Below are positions 1-8,639 of a DNA stretch of 64,000 bases, piece after piece. The DNA comes from Streptomyces gardneri. Its GTDB lineage: Bacteria; Actinomycetota; Actinomycetes; Streptomycetales; Streptomycetaceae. Position 1 is the first letter of the stretch, and the number at the start of each line of letters is the position of its first letter. The stretch is from assembly GCF_006539185.1 (NCBI RefSeq), contig NZ_BJMN01000007.1, positions 62,001-126,000 on the forward strand, read 5' to 3'. The notes under the pieces were generated by a model. The model saw only the letters and a list, made by a program, of their open reading frames with translations, was not told the DNA's origin and searched no databases. The translations under genes and the position numbers were made by a program.

Positions 1-625
1 GAAGGCACGCAACCACGAGGTGGCAGCCGCGACCGGCGGTGTCGCGGCGCTGAGGATCGCCGCGGGCGTCCCTCCGGACGTGATCCTGCTGGACATGGGT
101 CTGCCGGACATGGACGGAATCCACGTGATCAAGGAGTTGCGTCGTTGGAGCAGAGTACCGATCGTGGTCGTCTCCGCTCGTCGAACCTCCGGCGAGAAGA
201 TCGCGGCCCTCGACGCCGGCGCCGACGACTATGTGACCAAGCCCTTCGACATGAACGAACTCCTTGCCCGGCTGACGGCCGCTGTCCGCCGCAGGGAGAC
301 CACCGGGCCGGCCGCTGACGAAGTGCAGGTCGTCACCACCGACGACTTCAGCGTCGACCTCGTGGCGAAAAAGGTCCGGCGTGCCGCCCACGACGTGCGG
401 CTGACGCCCACCGAGTGGCACCTGCTGGAGACCCTGATCCGCAACCCGGGCCGGCTCGTCAGCCAGCGGCAACTGTTGGAGGAGGTGTGGGGTCACCATG
501 CGGGAGACAGGACCAACTACCTCCGGGTCTACATGGCGCATCTGCGGCGCAAACTCGAACCCGACCCGTCGCAGCCGCGGCACTTCATCACCCAACCGGG
601 CATGGGCTACCGCTTCGAGACGTGA
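1..625 (+). CDS. kdpE: KdpE-type response regulator, 5' end outside window
   Basis: This is an OmpR/PhoB-class response regulator cut by the left window edge; the reading frame is open from base 2 and about 20 to 30 N-terminal residues are missing. The receiver shows the phosphoacceptor strand ILLDMGLPDMDG and the conserved TKPF lysine. The winged-helix domain carries RLTPTEWHLLE, TNYLRVYMAHLRRKLE and GMGYRFE. It closely resembles the second KdpE at 23609, with shared stretches such as DLVAKKV and VRLTPTEWHLLE, so it is probably a duplicated KdpE. Its sensor kinase, if any, would lie upstream of the window. I infer that it takes part in potassium or osmotic signalling, because it borders the potassium gene island and its operators. 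Confidence 0.9.
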   Translation, partial: KARNHEVAAATGGVAALRIAAGVPPDVILLDMGLPDMDGIHVIKELRRWSRVPIVVVSARRTSGEKIAALDAGADDYVTKPFDMNELLARLTAAVRRRETTGPAADEVQVVTTDDFSVDLVAKKVRRAAHDVRLTPTEWHLLETLIRNPGRLVSQRQLLEEVWGHHAGDRTNYLRVYMAHLRRKLEPDPSQPRHFITQPGMGYRFET

Positions 626-840
626 CCCGGACAAGAGCTGACCGAGGCCACCTCATGACGTACTGAAGTGTCTTGTGGTGCTGGAGAGTCCGGGCATCGT
701 CCGTGCCCGGTCGGCCGCAGGGCGTATGCATCACGTTGGGTGGCGGTCGTCCTGCGTCAAGAGATCGCGAATGATTCCGGCCAGAACGTGCTGGGGGCTC
801 CGGGGGATCGAGGATCGACCCTCATGGGAGCTGATGTTCG

Positions 841-1965
841 ATGACAACAGAGGTCATGTACGCGATGACGGACGGCGCGTGGGAGCAGCCGGTCCGCTGG
901 TACTCGGCGAACGGGGCCCCGCAACCGCAGCACATCGCCACCGTCGCGGACACCATCAGTGTCGCCGCGGCGCACCGCCTGATGGCCGAGGGCACCGCCC
1001 TGCTGTGGTCCGGGGACTACGAGTCCGCGCGCCGGCTCCTGGCGGCCCTGGGCCGTCGCAGCGAGCGCAGGCAGCCCGCTCTGGCCCAGAGCCCTGCCGA
1101 GGCGTTCGGGCGGCACCGTCGTGAGCAGGAGAGGCGTGCACGGCTGCTGGGGATGCTGCTCGTTCCGTACGGCGGCGACTGGATAATCCCGCTGCGCCGG
1201 GCGCCCCGTGTCCGCGAGGCATGCCTGCACGCCTACGGCCCGTCCGGCGGCCCTGGCGTCGGCTCGTTGCGGGAGCTGCTCGGCGTGATCGGCGCGTACG
1301 AGTGGTACAGGAAGGGCGTGGAGATCCCGGCGCTCGGCGGTGAACGCATCCATCCGCACTACGGTGTCTTCTCGCCGGTCCGGGGCGAGTACGTGGATCT
1401 GGTGGCCGAGGCGAAACTCCCCAGGGGAGCCACGGCCTTCGACATCGGCACGGGCACGGGCGTGCTGTCCGTCCTGCTCGCCCGCCGCGGGTTGCGCCAT
1501 GTCGTCGCCACCGACCAGGACGCCCGCGCCGTGCACTGCGCCCGCGACAACGTCGCCCGGCTCGGGCTGGCCGACAGGATCGCCGTACGGCACGCCGACC
1601 TGTTCCCCGCGGGCCGTGCCCACGTGATCGTCTGCAACCCGCCCTGGCTCCCGGGCCGTCCCCGTACCCCGCTCGACCAGGCGGTCTACGACCCGGACAG
1701 CCGGATGCTGCACCGCTTCCTGACCGGTCTCCCACACCGTCTGGAGCCTGGCGGAGAAGGCTGGCTGATCCTCTCCGACCTGGCCGAACGGCTCGGGCTG
1801 CGGGGCCGTACGGAACTCGACGACGCCATCCGGGCCGCGGGCCTGCGCGTGCTGTCCCGCACGGTCACGAAGCCGCGCCACCCGCGTGCGTCGGACCCAT
1901 CGGACCCCCTGCATCGGGCCCGCGTGGGGGAGGCGACCTCTCTGTGGCGCCTCGGAGTCGCCTGA
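841..1965 (+). CDS. Class I SAM-dependent methyltransferase (HemK/PrmC-like fold)
   Basis: The 374-residue protein has a C-terminal Rossmann methyltransferase domain. SAM-binding motif I is DIGTGTGVLSV, an acidic loop TDQDARA follows, and NPPW is the motif IV typical of N-methyltransferases acting on glutamine, adenine or similar planar amino groups. The N-terminal 170 residues are Arg/Ala-rich and match no domain I know; they may bind substrate. The ATG is preceded by GGGAG about 10 nt upstream. The gene stands alone after the KdpE-like gene. The substrate cannot be told from sequence. A single GTCAAG hexamer at 756 lies upstream, without a good partner. Confidence 0.82.
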   Translation: MTTEVMYAMTDGAWEQPVRWYSANGAPQPQHIATVADTISVAAAHRLMAEGTALLWSGDYESARRLLAALGRRSERRQPALAQSPAEAFGRHRREQERRARLLGMLLVPYGGDWIIPLRRAPRVREACLHAYGPSGGPGVGSLRELLGVIGAYEWYRKGVEIPALGGERIHPHYGVFSPVRGEYVDLVAEAKLPRGATAFDIGTGTGVLSVLLARRGLRHVVATDQDARAVHCARDNVARLGLADRIAVRHADLFPAGRAHVIVCNPPWLPGRPRTPLDQAVYDPDSRMLHRFLTGLPHRLEPGGEGWLILSDLAERLGLRGRTELDDAIRAAGLRVLSRTVTKPRHPRASDPSDPLHRARVGEATSLWRLGVA

Positions 1966-2291
1966 CCCCCCACTGCTCCGGGTCCCGCAGGGCGGTCGAA
2001 CCGCCGCGGTCGATGCCGACCCTGGGGACGCGGGCGCTCGTGAGACTCGGAGGGACCGTCAACGGCACTCCGCCCTCCCGCCAGAGGACCTTGCCCAGCC
2101 GGATCGCACGGCGCTTGCCGACCGGCCTGAGCGTGTCAGGGATTCGCATGAAGACGACCGGTGGCCGTCAAGGTCCTGTCAGGGCCCGGCCGCAGGTGTG
2201 GGGACCTGGGCATAGCTTCGAAGCCGTGCCGGATCACGCTCACGCGTACGGCAGGTATCCACCCGTTTCGAGGTTCCTCAAGGAGCGCCTC
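1966..2291. other. Intergenic region, 326 bp, with one direct-repeat operator
   Basis: No convincing gene is seen here. It carries the operator-like direct repeat at 2167-2184 and presumably the promoter of the SAV_915-like gene. Confidence 0.6.
2167..2184 (+). promoter_or_regulatory. Direct-repeat operator A (GTCAAGG-N4-GTCAGGG)
   Basis: Two hexamer-like units, GTCAAGG at 2167 and GTCAGGG at 2178, start exactly 11 bp apart about 110 bp before the next start codon. The same layout recurs before the potassium genes in this window. Candidate binding site for the KdpE-type regulator; this is inference. Confidence 0.55.
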
Positions 2292-2660
2292 ATGTGCCTC
2301 TTCCAGTACGACGACGATCCCGAGCCCGAGGAACCCGGCCCGGCCGGGCTCCTGTACGTCCCGGTCCGGCCGGGAACACACGCGGTGGCGGTCCGCGTCT
2401 TCCGCACGCCGCTGGGCAGCCGTACCGCTGTCGGGTTCACCACCGTGGCGAGGCTGGCCGTCACACTCGGCGCGGAGCAGCCTTGGATCCGGCTCTCGGA
2501 GTCGGTCCTGCGCTCTTTGGCCGAGCCGCTCGGCGCAGAGCTGCTGACCGTCGACCCGACGCTCACCGCCCCCGCGGTCACCAGTCCCGCGGCCTCCGCC
2601 CTGGCGTCGCGGAAGGAGCCGGCTGCCCAGGAGGTCGGTCAGACGGCCCCGACCGCCTGA
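2292..2660 (+). CDS. SAV_915-like small protein
   Basis: This 122-residue protein begins MCLFQYDDDPEPEE and runs into a region rich in VPVRPG, RVFRTPLGSRTAVGFT and WIRLSE. From memory this resembles the SAV_915 family, short soluble Streptomyces proteins distantly related to SseB-like domains whose function is unknown. The last 25 residues are low complexity (Ala/Thr/Ser). The ATG at 2292 is preceded by AAGGAGCG about 5 nt away, which decides the start over longer upstream frames. It is the first gene downstream of operator A, so it may belong to the same regulon as the potassium genes. It ends facing the permease gene and is separated from it by a strong palindrome. Confidence 0.68.
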   Translation: MCLFQYDDDPEPEEPGPAGLLYVPVRPGTHAVAVRVFRTPLGSRTAVGFTTVARLAVTLGAEQPWIRLSESVLRSLAEPLGAELLTVDPTLTAPAVTSPAASALASRKEPAAQEVGQTAPTA

Positions 2661-2690
2661 CCGTGCTGCACTCCGCGCCTCGCCGACTCC

Positions 2691-2712
2691 GCCCCGCCGG
2701 TACCGGCGGGGC
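2691..2712. terminator. Perfect palindrome between convergent genes
   Basis: The arms GCCCCGCCGG and CCGGCGGGGC flank a central TA, forming a 22-nt perfect palindrome between the stops of the two converging genes. It is likely a bidirectional terminator; there is no T-tract, as is common in Streptomyces. Confidence 0.55.
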
Positions 2713-2790
2713 GCGGTAGTGACCTGCACGGTGCGGCCGGACACGTGACGCGGTGGCTTCCGCGATGTGGCTCGCGGGCCGGCTCCGGTG

Positions 2791-4746
2791 TCAGCCGACG
2801 TGGACGCGGGGGCGGCGGTCGCGGTCGGGTTCCGCCTCGCGCAGGACCTCGCGGGTGACCGGGGCGACCTCGCCCTGGCCGAGGAGGAAGAAGCGGAGGA
2901 AGTTGGCGAACGGGTTGCCCTCGGTCCACTCGAAGTAGATGTGCGGGCGGGTGCCGGTGGTGTCGCGGGCGTGGAGGAGGAGCGCGGCGAGGCCGTTGGG
3001 GATGGAGGAGGACTCGATGGTGAGGACGCGGTAGCGCCCGTGCAGGACCTCGCCCCGTACGGTCAGACCGGCCTCGAACTCGGACGGGTCGGTGACCGTG
3101 ACCTCGACGAAGACGAAGTCCTCGGAGGTCGGGATGTCGTTGTCGGCGCGGATCTGCTCGATCTTCTCGCGGTACTCGGCGATGTCCCTGCGGTCGGGCT
3201 CGTTGGCGATGAAGCGCGGTGTGCGGCGTGAGATGTCCTGGATGAAGCGCTCGGCCAGCTCGTCCAGCTCGACGTGCGTGACGCGCAGCTCGAAGGCGCG
3301 GCCGAGGCGGGAGAGGAGGGAGATGAGGATGATGCCGGCGATGAAGCAGGCACCGATCTTCACGCCGTCGGGGCGCTCGATGACGTTCACGACGGTCGTG
3401 TAGAGGAACACGACCGAGATGACGCCGAAGCCGATGGTCCAGCCGCGCTGGCCGGCCTTGCGCGCCGCGATGGTCACGGCGATGGCGGCCGAGCAGATCA
3501 GGACGAGGACACCGGTGGCGTACGCGCCGCCCTGGGCGTCCACGTCCGCGTCGAAGATCCACGTCACCAGGAACGCGACGAGGGTGAAGACGATGACCAT
3601 GGGGCGCACGGCGCGCGCCCAGTGCGGGGCCATGCCGTACTTGGGCAGGTAGCGCGGCATCAGGTTGAGCAGGCCGGCCATGGCCGAGGCGCCGGCGAAC
3701 CAGAGGATGGCGATGGTCGAGACGTCGTAGACCGTGCCGAAGGTGTTGCCGAGGTACTCGTGGGCGAGGTAGGCGAGGGCGCGGCCGTTCGCCTGACCAC
3801 CCGACTCGAACTCCTTCTCCGGGATCAGAACCGTGGTGATGAAGCTGGTGCAGATCAGGAAGACGCTCATGATCAGCGCCGCGGTGGTCAGGAGCTTCTT
3901 GGTGTCGCGGATCCGGCCGGTCGGCTTCTCCTCGGTGTCGCCCGGGTCGCCCTGGACGTGCGGCATGACGGCGACGCCGGTCTCGAAGCCGGACAGACCG
4001 AGCGCCAGCTTGGGGAAGACGAGCAGGGCAACGCCGATCATGGCGAAGATGTTGCCGTGCTCGGCGGTCAAGGCGCTGGTCCAGTCGGTGACCACATGGC
4101 CCTCGGTCACGACGTGCCAGAAGCCGGTGACCACGACGACCGCGTTGAGCGCGAGGTAGATCCCGACGAGGACGACGGCGACGCCGATGGCCTCCAGGAA
4201 CCCCTTGAGGAACACCGCGCCGAGCAGCGCGATCAGGACCATGGTGATCAGGACCTGCTTGTTGTGCAGGGCCTCTTCCAGGTGAGGGTTCTCGACGAGG
4301 TGGGTGGAGGCGTCGGCGGCCGACAGGGTGATGGTGATGAGGAAGTCGGTGGCGGCGAAGCCCAGCAGCGTCAGGACGAACAGCTTCCCCTTCCAGAACG
4401 ACAGCAGTCGCGACAGCATCGCGATCGAGCCCTCGCCGCTCGGGCTCTCCTCGGCGACCCGGCGGTAGACGGGCAGTGCGCCGGCCAGGGTGACGATCAC
4501 CAGCACGATGGTGGCGATGGGGGAGAGGAGACCGGCCGCGAGGGCGGCGATGCCGGGCTGGTAGCCGAGGGTCGAGAAGTAGTCGACACCGGTCAGACAC
4601 ATCACCCGCCACCAGCGCTGTCCCCGATGACCGGCATCCGGCGCCGACTCGACGGGCCGGGAGGGTTTGCCCTTCCCCATGTCGGAGAGGCCCTCCAGCA
4701 TCCACGCGCGCAATCGTCCCGTGCGCGCGTCCTTCGTGGTGGCCAT
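2791..4746 (-). CDS. APC superfamily permease with C-terminal cytosolic domain
   Basis: This 651-residue integral membrane protein has about 12 hydrophobic segments between residues 40 and 490, followed by a roughly 150-residue soluble C-terminal domain (from [21 protein letters not shown] onward). The first membrane segment contains [13 protein letters not shown], and a later one carries [13 protein letters not shown], both in the style of APC permeases. Family members are usually annotated as amino acid transporters; the substrate is not evident. I chose ATG 4746 because AGGAG lies 7 nt upstream; a longer frame to 4869 has no ribosome site. Two direct-repeat operators (4811-4863) precede it, suggesting co-regulation with the KimA-like and Kdp potassium systems, so potassium or osmolyte transport is a fair guess. 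Confidence 0.82.
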   Translation of the reverse strand: MATTKDARTGRLRAWMLEGLSDMGKGKPSRPVESAPDAGHRGQRWWRVMCLTGVDYFSTLGYQPGIAALAAGLLSPIATIVLVIVTLAGALPVYRRVAEESPSGEGSIAMLSRLLSFWKGKLFVLTLLGFAATDFLITITLSAADASTHLVENPHLEEALHNKQVLITMVLIALLGAVFLKGFLEAIGVAVVLVGIYLALNAVVVVTGFWHVVTEGHVVTDWTSALTAEHGNIFAMIGVALLVFPKLALGLSGFETGVAVMPHVQGDPGDTEEKPTGRIRDTKKLLTTAALIMSVFLICTSFITTVLIPEKEFESGGQANGRALAYLAHEYLGNTFGTVYDVSTIAILWFAGASAMAGLLNLMPRYLPKYGMAPHWARAVRPMVIVFTLVAFLVTWIFDADVDAQGGAYATGVLVLICSAAIAVTIAARKAGQRGWTIGFGVISVVFLYTTVVNVIERPDGVKIGACFIAGIILISLLSRLGRAFELRVTHVELDELAERFIQDISRRTPRFIANEPDRRDIAEYREKIEQIRADNDIPTSEDFVFVEVTVTDPSEFEAGLTVRGEVLHGRYRVLTIESSSIPNGLAALLLHARDTTGTRPHIYFEWTEGNPFANFLRFFLLGQGEVAPVTREVLREAEPDRDRRPRVHVG

Positions 4747-4810
4747 GGGAGTACTCCTGAGCTGCTGCTGGGTGAGGGGTTCCGGCCATCGTGCGGACGG
4801 CCGGGCCAGC

Positions 4811-4863
4811 GTAAGCAAGGCGTCAACGGCGGATCGGGGCGGGCGCGTCAGGAAAGCGTCAAG
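4811..4863 (+). promoter_or_regulatory. Two direct-repeat operators B1 and B2
   Basis: B1 pairs GTAAGC (4811) with GTCAAC (4822); B2 pairs GTCAGG (4847) with GTCAAG (4858). Both pairs have an 11-bp period. They lie 65 to 117 bp before the permease start and are inverted relative to that gene. B1 is strikingly like the kdp operon site at 18738 (GTAAG then GTTAAC). Confidence 0.55.
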
Positions 4864-4988
4864 ATCCACCGGGCGGGCTCATCCCGGGTGCTCACCGACC
4901 GAGGGCGCGCTCGGTGAGGCCTCAAGGCCGACACGTGTGCCCGAGGAGGCCGAGGAGGCGAGCTGGACGGCAGGGTGCCGACGCTGCC

Positions 4989-5171
4989 TCACGGGCGGTA
5001 GACGAGCTCGATCAGGACGGCCGCGATGAGGAGCCAGGCTCCCACGCCGAGCAGCCACATGGCGTCGTAGACGACTCCGAGGACGCAGACGGGCAGGCCC
5101 GCGGCGGCGAGCGACAGCGACATGCGTCGCATGCGCCTGTCGGCGGGTGTCCGCGCGCTGTTCCGGCTCAT
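4989..5171 (-). CDS. Small two-helix membrane protein
   Basis: A 60-residue protein with a basic N-terminus (MSRNSARTPADRRMRRM) and two hydrophobic helices (about residues 18-34 and 38-56), ending ELVYRP. I do not recognise a family. The ATG at 5171 has no strong Shine-Dalgarno sequence, and an alternative ATG at 5204 is in frame. It is divergent from the KimA-like gene, and operator C sits in the shared 181-bp gap, so it may be co-controlled. Amphipathic composition and codon use support a real gene, but the call is moderate. Confidence 0.55.
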   Translation of the reverse strand: MSRNSARTPADRRMRRMSLSLAAAGLPVCVLGVVYDAMWLLGVGAWLLIAAVLIELVYRP

Positions 5172-5237
5172 GGCATGACCGTAGACCCGAAGGACGTCCA
5201 TGGGGCGCTCGATGAGCGGCGGTTTCCGGCCGCTCGC

Positions 5238-5254
5238 GTCAAGAAGGTGTGAAG
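5238..5254 (+). promoter_or_regulatory. Direct-repeat operator C before KimA-like gene
   Basis: GTCAAG at 5238 and GTGAAG at 5249 start 11 bp apart, about 100 bp upstream of the KimA-like start. Same architecture as operators A to I. Confidence 0.55.
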
Positions 5255-5352
5255 AGAGCGCCGTCGGGCGCCAAGAACCCGCCAGGGACTGTGGGGAGCG
5301 CGCTGACCAGGGCACACCCTGAGCGGACCTGAGTACGAAGGAGAACCCCCGC

Positions 5353-7191
5353 ATGTCCGCTCTGACCACCGAGAACGGTGCCACGCCCGCCGTCGAGGAG
5401 CCCCCGGATTCCGGTGCGCGCCACAAGCTGACGACCGTCACCGGGCTCGCCGCGCTGTCGCTCGACGCGATGGCCTCCGTGGCGTACGGCCCCGAGGCGA
5501 TCGTCCTGGTCCTCGCGGCGGCCGGCGGCTACGGCCTCGGCTTCACGCTCCCGGTCACGCTGGCCATCGCGGGCCTGCTGGCCGTCCTCGTGGCCTCGTA
5601 CCGGCAGGTCATCGCGGCCTTCCCGGACGGCGGCGGTTCGTACGCGGTGGCCAAGACGCATCTGGGCCGTCGCACCAGCCTGGTCGCGGCGGGCTCGCTC
5701 GTCCTCGACTACGTTCTGAACGTCGCCGTGGCCGTCACCGCCGGCGTTGCCGCCCTGACCTCCGCCTTCCCCGAGCTGTACGGCGACCGGCTGTGGATAT
5801 GCCTGGCGGTTCTCGTGCTGATCACGGCGGTCAACCTGCGAGGCATCGTCGACTCGGCGCGTGCGTTCATCGTCCCGACCGCCGTCTTCATCGGCGCGAT
5901 CCTGGTCATGATCGCCGTCGGTCTCTTCCGCGACGGCCCGGTGTCCACGGCAGCGTCCGCCGGCCATGCATCCGTCCTCGCGGACAACGCCACCACCGTC
6001 GGCGCGCTGCTCCTCCTGAAGGCCTTCGCCTCCGGCTGCTCGGCTCTCACGGGTGTCGAAGCGATCGCCAATGCCGTCCCGTCGTTTCGCGCCCCCGCGG
6101 CCAAGCGGGCGATGCGCGCGGAGGTCGCGCTCGGCGCGCTGCTCGGCGTGATGCTGATCGGCCTGTCCGTCCTGATCTCCCGCTTCGGCCTCCAGCCGGT
6201 CGAGGGCGTCACTGTCCTCGCCCAGCTCACCGACGCTTCCCTCGGTCACAACTGGGCCTTCTACGTCGTGCAGTTCGCGACCATGGTTCTGCTCGCGCTC
6301 TCCGCGAACACCTCCTTCGGCGGCCTTCCCGTCCTGCTGAAGCTGCTGGCCCGCGACAACTACCTGCCCCATGTCTTCGGTCTCAAGGCCGACCGTCAGG
6401 TCCACCGCCACGGCGTCGTCTGGCTGGCGGTCGTCTCCGCGGCCTTGCTGGTCTTCTCCGGTGGAGACACCAACACCCTGGTCCCGCTCTTTGCGATCGG
6501 TGTCTTCGTCGGCTTCACGATCGCCCAGACCGGCATGGTGCTGCACTGGCGCCAGGAGAGAGGCCCCAAGTGGGTGGCGAAGGCCCTGCTCAACGGTCTC
6601 GGCGCCGTCCTCACCGGTGTTTCCGCGGTCGTCGTCACGGCCACCAAGTTCCATGACGGCGCCTGGCTGATCGTGATCGCGCTGCCGGTTCTCGTCCTCG
6701 CCTTCGAGGCCGTGCACCGGGCGTACGGCAAGATCGGCGAGCGCCTCGGCGTCGGCCGGATCCCCGAGCCCCCGCACCGCGAGCGCTCGCTCGTCCTCGT
6801 CCCGGTCTCGTCCCTCACCCGGCTCACCAGCGAGGCGCTGACCGCCGCTGTCTCCCTCGGAGACGAGGTCCGCGCCCTCACGGTCTGCCACCCGGATGCC
6901 GAGGACCAGGCGGCCACCGAGGCCCTGGAACGCGACTGGGCCCTGTGGAACCCCGGCGTCCCGCTGGTCCGGCTTTCCTCCGAGCGCCGCTCGCTCGGCC
7001 GGCCCATCACCGCGTACGTACGCGATCTGGGGACGACCGAACCCGGCACTCAGGTCACCGTCCTCATCCCGGAAGCCGAGCCCGAGCGTCTCTGGCAGCG
7101 TGCCCTGCAGAACCAGCGGGGCGCGGTCGTCGCCCACGCTGTCCGTCGCGACACGAACGCTGTCGTCTGCCGGCTCCGCTTCCGCTGCTGA
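5353..7191 (+). CDS. KimA-like (YdaO family) potassium permease
   Basis: This 612-residue APC-superfamily transporter matches what I recall of the KimA high-affinity potassium importer family. N-terminal SLDAMASVAYGPEA, then SYRQVIAAFPDGGGSYAVAK, then LLKAFASGCSALTGVEAI and ALSANTSFGG are the family signatures. About 12 membrane helices span residues 30 to 450, and the C-terminal 150 residues (from RSLVLVPVSSLTRL) form the cytosolic domain. The ATG follows GAAGGAGAA with good spacing. In Bacillus the family is controlled by a c-di-AMP (ydaO) riboswitch; I see no such RNA here, but operator C lies about 100 bp upstream instead. Family call is strong; potassium as substrate is by homology. Confidence 0.88.
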   Translation: MSALTTENGATPAVEEPPDSGARHKLTTVTGLAALSLDAMASVAYGPEAIVLVLAAAGGYGLGFTLPVTLAIAGLLAVLVASYRQVIAAFPDGGGSYAVAKTHLGRRTSLVAAGSLVLDYVLNVAVAVTAGVAALTSAFPELYGDRLWICLAVLVLITAVNLRGIVDSARAFIVPTAVFIGAILVMIAVGLFRDGPVSTAASAGHASVLADNATTVGALLLLKAFASGCSALTGVEAIANAVPSFRAPAAKRAMRAEVALGALLGVMLIGLSVLISRFGLQPVEGVTVLAQLTDASLGHNWAFYVVQFATMVLLALSANTSFGGLPVLLKLLARDNYLPHVFGLKADRQVHRHGVVWLAVVSAALLVFSGGDTNTLVPLFAIGVFVGFTIAQTGMVLHWRQERGPKWVAKALLNGLGAVLTGVSAVVVTATKFHDGAWLIVIALPVLVLAFEAVHRAYGKIGERLGVGRIPEPPHRERSLVLVPVSSLTRLTSEALTAAVSLGDEVRALTVCHPDAEDQAATEALERDWALWNPGVPLVRLSSERRSLGRPITAYVRDLGTTEPGTQVTVLIPEAEPERLWQRALQNQRGAVVAHAVRRDTNAVVCRLRFRC

Positions 7192-7206
7192 CGTCGACCG
7201 CTGCCC

Positions 7207-7223
7207 GTCAGGGATCCGTCAAA
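7207..7223 (+). promoter_or_regulatory. Direct-repeat operator D
   Basis: GTCAGG at 7207 and GTCAAA at 7218 start 11 bp apart in the gap between the KimA-like gene and the DUF4118 gene, about 95 bp before the latter. Confidence 0.55.
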
Positions 7224-7227
7224 GACA

Positions 7228-7265
7228 CCTCCGCCCGGTGCCACCCACGCCGCACCGGGCGGAGG
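7228..7265 (+). terminator. 14-bp stem hairpin
   Basis: CCTCCGCCCGGTGC and GCACCGGGCGGAGG form a perfect 14-bp stem with a 10-nt loop, 37 nt after the KimA-like stop codon. It probably terminates that transcript; because it lies just after operator D it could instead be in the leader of the DUF4118 gene. Confidence 0.6.
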
Positions 7266-7313
7266 CTTGACGTGTCGGGGGATAGCGGGGGGCTGGATCC
7301 TGCGAGGTGGATC

Positions 7314-8071
7314 ATGAGGATTCCGCTTCGGGACACGGTCGCCGTCGCCGCCGGAGTCCTGGCACCGTTCGTCGTGGCCCGTGTTGATCCCGCTGCGGAC
7401 GTCCGTCACGCACACCAATCTCGCGCTGCTGCTGGTCGTCGTGGTCGTCGCCGTGTCGGCGTTCGGCAACCGGTTCGCCGGCGCGCTTGCCGCGCTGTCG
7501 GCTGCCGCGTGGTTCGACTTCTTCCACACCGAGCCGTACCAGAGCTTCCACATCGAGGACCGGGCGGACATCGAGACCGCCGTCCTGCTGCTGGTCGTCG
7601 GCCTGATCGTGTCCCAACTGGCGGCGCGCGCCCGGACGATGAAGCGGGTCGCGGTCACGGACGCCACGCATCTGGAGCGGCTGCACGGCACGACCCGCCT
7701 GGCCCGTTCCGGCACGTCTTCCTCCGACGACGTCGTCCAAAGGGTGCGGCACGAACTCGTCGAGGTGCTGGAGCTGAGGGCGTGCCGTTTCGAGTACGGC
7801 ACGCTCATGGGGCGTCCGCCGCGGCTCGACCCGGACGGGACGGTGAAGGTGGACGGCTGGATCTGGGACCTGGAGCGGCAGGGCTGGCCGGAGGGTGAGA
7901 CCGAACTGCGCGCCATCGTCCACGGGCGGTACCAGGGCCGCTTCCTTCTGACTCCCGAACCCGGCTCCGTACCGCCGCCGCTGGAGGCGCGGCTTGTCGC
8001 CGCCGACCTGGCGGGCCCAGGCAGCCGCCGCGCTGGACGACGACGAGGTCAGTGCAGGCCGGAGATCGTGA
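7314..8071 (+). pseudogene. Orphan KdpD-type DUF4118/GAF-like membrane protein, two frameshifts
   Basis: Three frames together give a coherent 251-residue protein. The start MRIPLRDTVAVAAGVLAPFVVA is in one frame; the DUF4118 four-helix membrane module (LIPLRTSVTHTNLALLLVV, AALSAAAWFDFFHTEPYQSF) plus a GAF-like stretch is in the next (usable as an ORF from GTG 7381); and the tail AQAAAALDDDEVSAGRRS is in the third, stopping at 8069-8071. Each shift equals one extra base, an added C in the CCC near 7376-7379 and an added G in the GGG near 8013-8015. DUF4118 is the membrane domain of KdpD, but no histidine kinase domain follows. Either sequencing errors or a genuinely dying gene. Operator D is upstream; the 3' end overlaps the opposite gene by 23 bp. 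Confidence 0.65.
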
Positions 8072-8585
8072 AGACGGAGTGCGCGGTGTCCCGTTCGACG
8101 TGGCGGGCAAGCCGGTCGAGGTCCCGCACACCGTGCCTGAGGGTGCCGTTCGCGTAGGAGGTTCTCGCGTCGGTTTCCAGGAGCAGCCAGAGCGGCGGGT
8201 TGGCGAGGAGCACACGCAGGTCGATCCGGGCCCGGCCGCCGTCCGTGTCGGTCAGCGTGAGGCGCCGCTCGATCCCGTCCGGCCAGTGGAGGGTGGCGAG
8301 CCGGTCCGTGCGTACGGACGTCCGGGTCCAGAGGGTCCGGACGGTCAGCCGGCCCGGTGCCGCGACGACCCTCGCGGGCAGCAGGGCCATGAAGAGGGCG
8401 ACGGCCAGGGCGATCCACAGCAGCGCCGCAGGCAGGTTCAGGCCGCCGTCGCAGGCCTCCACGATCAGTGAGACGACCAGCAGGAGGCCGGCGCAGCCGA
8501 CGGCGGCCCGGGCCTCGCCGGCCCATGTGTTGTCCTGGACGGTGAGACCGTCGGATTCTGACTGCGGGACGAATCGTGGCTCCAT
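8049..8585 (-). CDS. Two-helix membrane protein with PH-like domain
   Basis: A 178-residue protein with two adjacent hydrophobic helices (AAVGCAGLLLVVSLIV and LLWIALAVALFMALL) followed by a soluble domain (RVVAAPGRLTVRTLWTRTSVRTDRLATLHW) that looks like the bacterial PH domains often found after two helices in Streptomyces. I set the start at ATG 8585, because residues before MEPRFVPQ in the longer frame look non-coding and 8585 gives a normal length. Function is unknown. It converges on the broken DUF4118 gene. Confidence 0.65.
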   Translation of the reverse strand: MEPRFVPQSESDGLTVQDNTWAGEARAAVGCAGLLLVVSLIVEACDGGLNLPAALLWIALAVALFMALLPARVVAAPGRLTVRTLWTRTSVRTDRLATLHWPDGIERRLTLTDTDGGRARIDLRVLLANPPLWLLLETDARTSYANGTLRHGVRDLDRLARHVERDTAHSVFTISGLH

Positions 8586-8639
8586 GGAACGGACGCTAGA
8601 ACCGCGGCGGAACGCCACCGGTCCGTCCTGACGCCGTTC

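Noticed and set aside
746..771. Operator-like GTCAAG before the methyltransferase
   Set aside because: A single hexamer at 756 has no good partner 11 bp away on either side (the nearest GTCG is 10 bp off), so it is likely chance.
2167..2184. PhoP (PHO box) reading of the direct repeats
   Set aside because: The 11-bp period fits, but the units read GTCA(A/G)G, not GTTCACC, and the genes are potassium-related. It is kept only as an alternative explanation.
5171..5352. ydaO riboswitch before the KimA-like gene
   Set aside because: The gap is short and GC-rich with no conserved ydaO boxes; only the direct repeat is seen.
5239..7137. A 632-codon minus-strand frame opposite the KimA-like gene
   Set aside because: It is Asp/Gly/Arg-rich without motifs, and the plus strand clearly codes for a permease.
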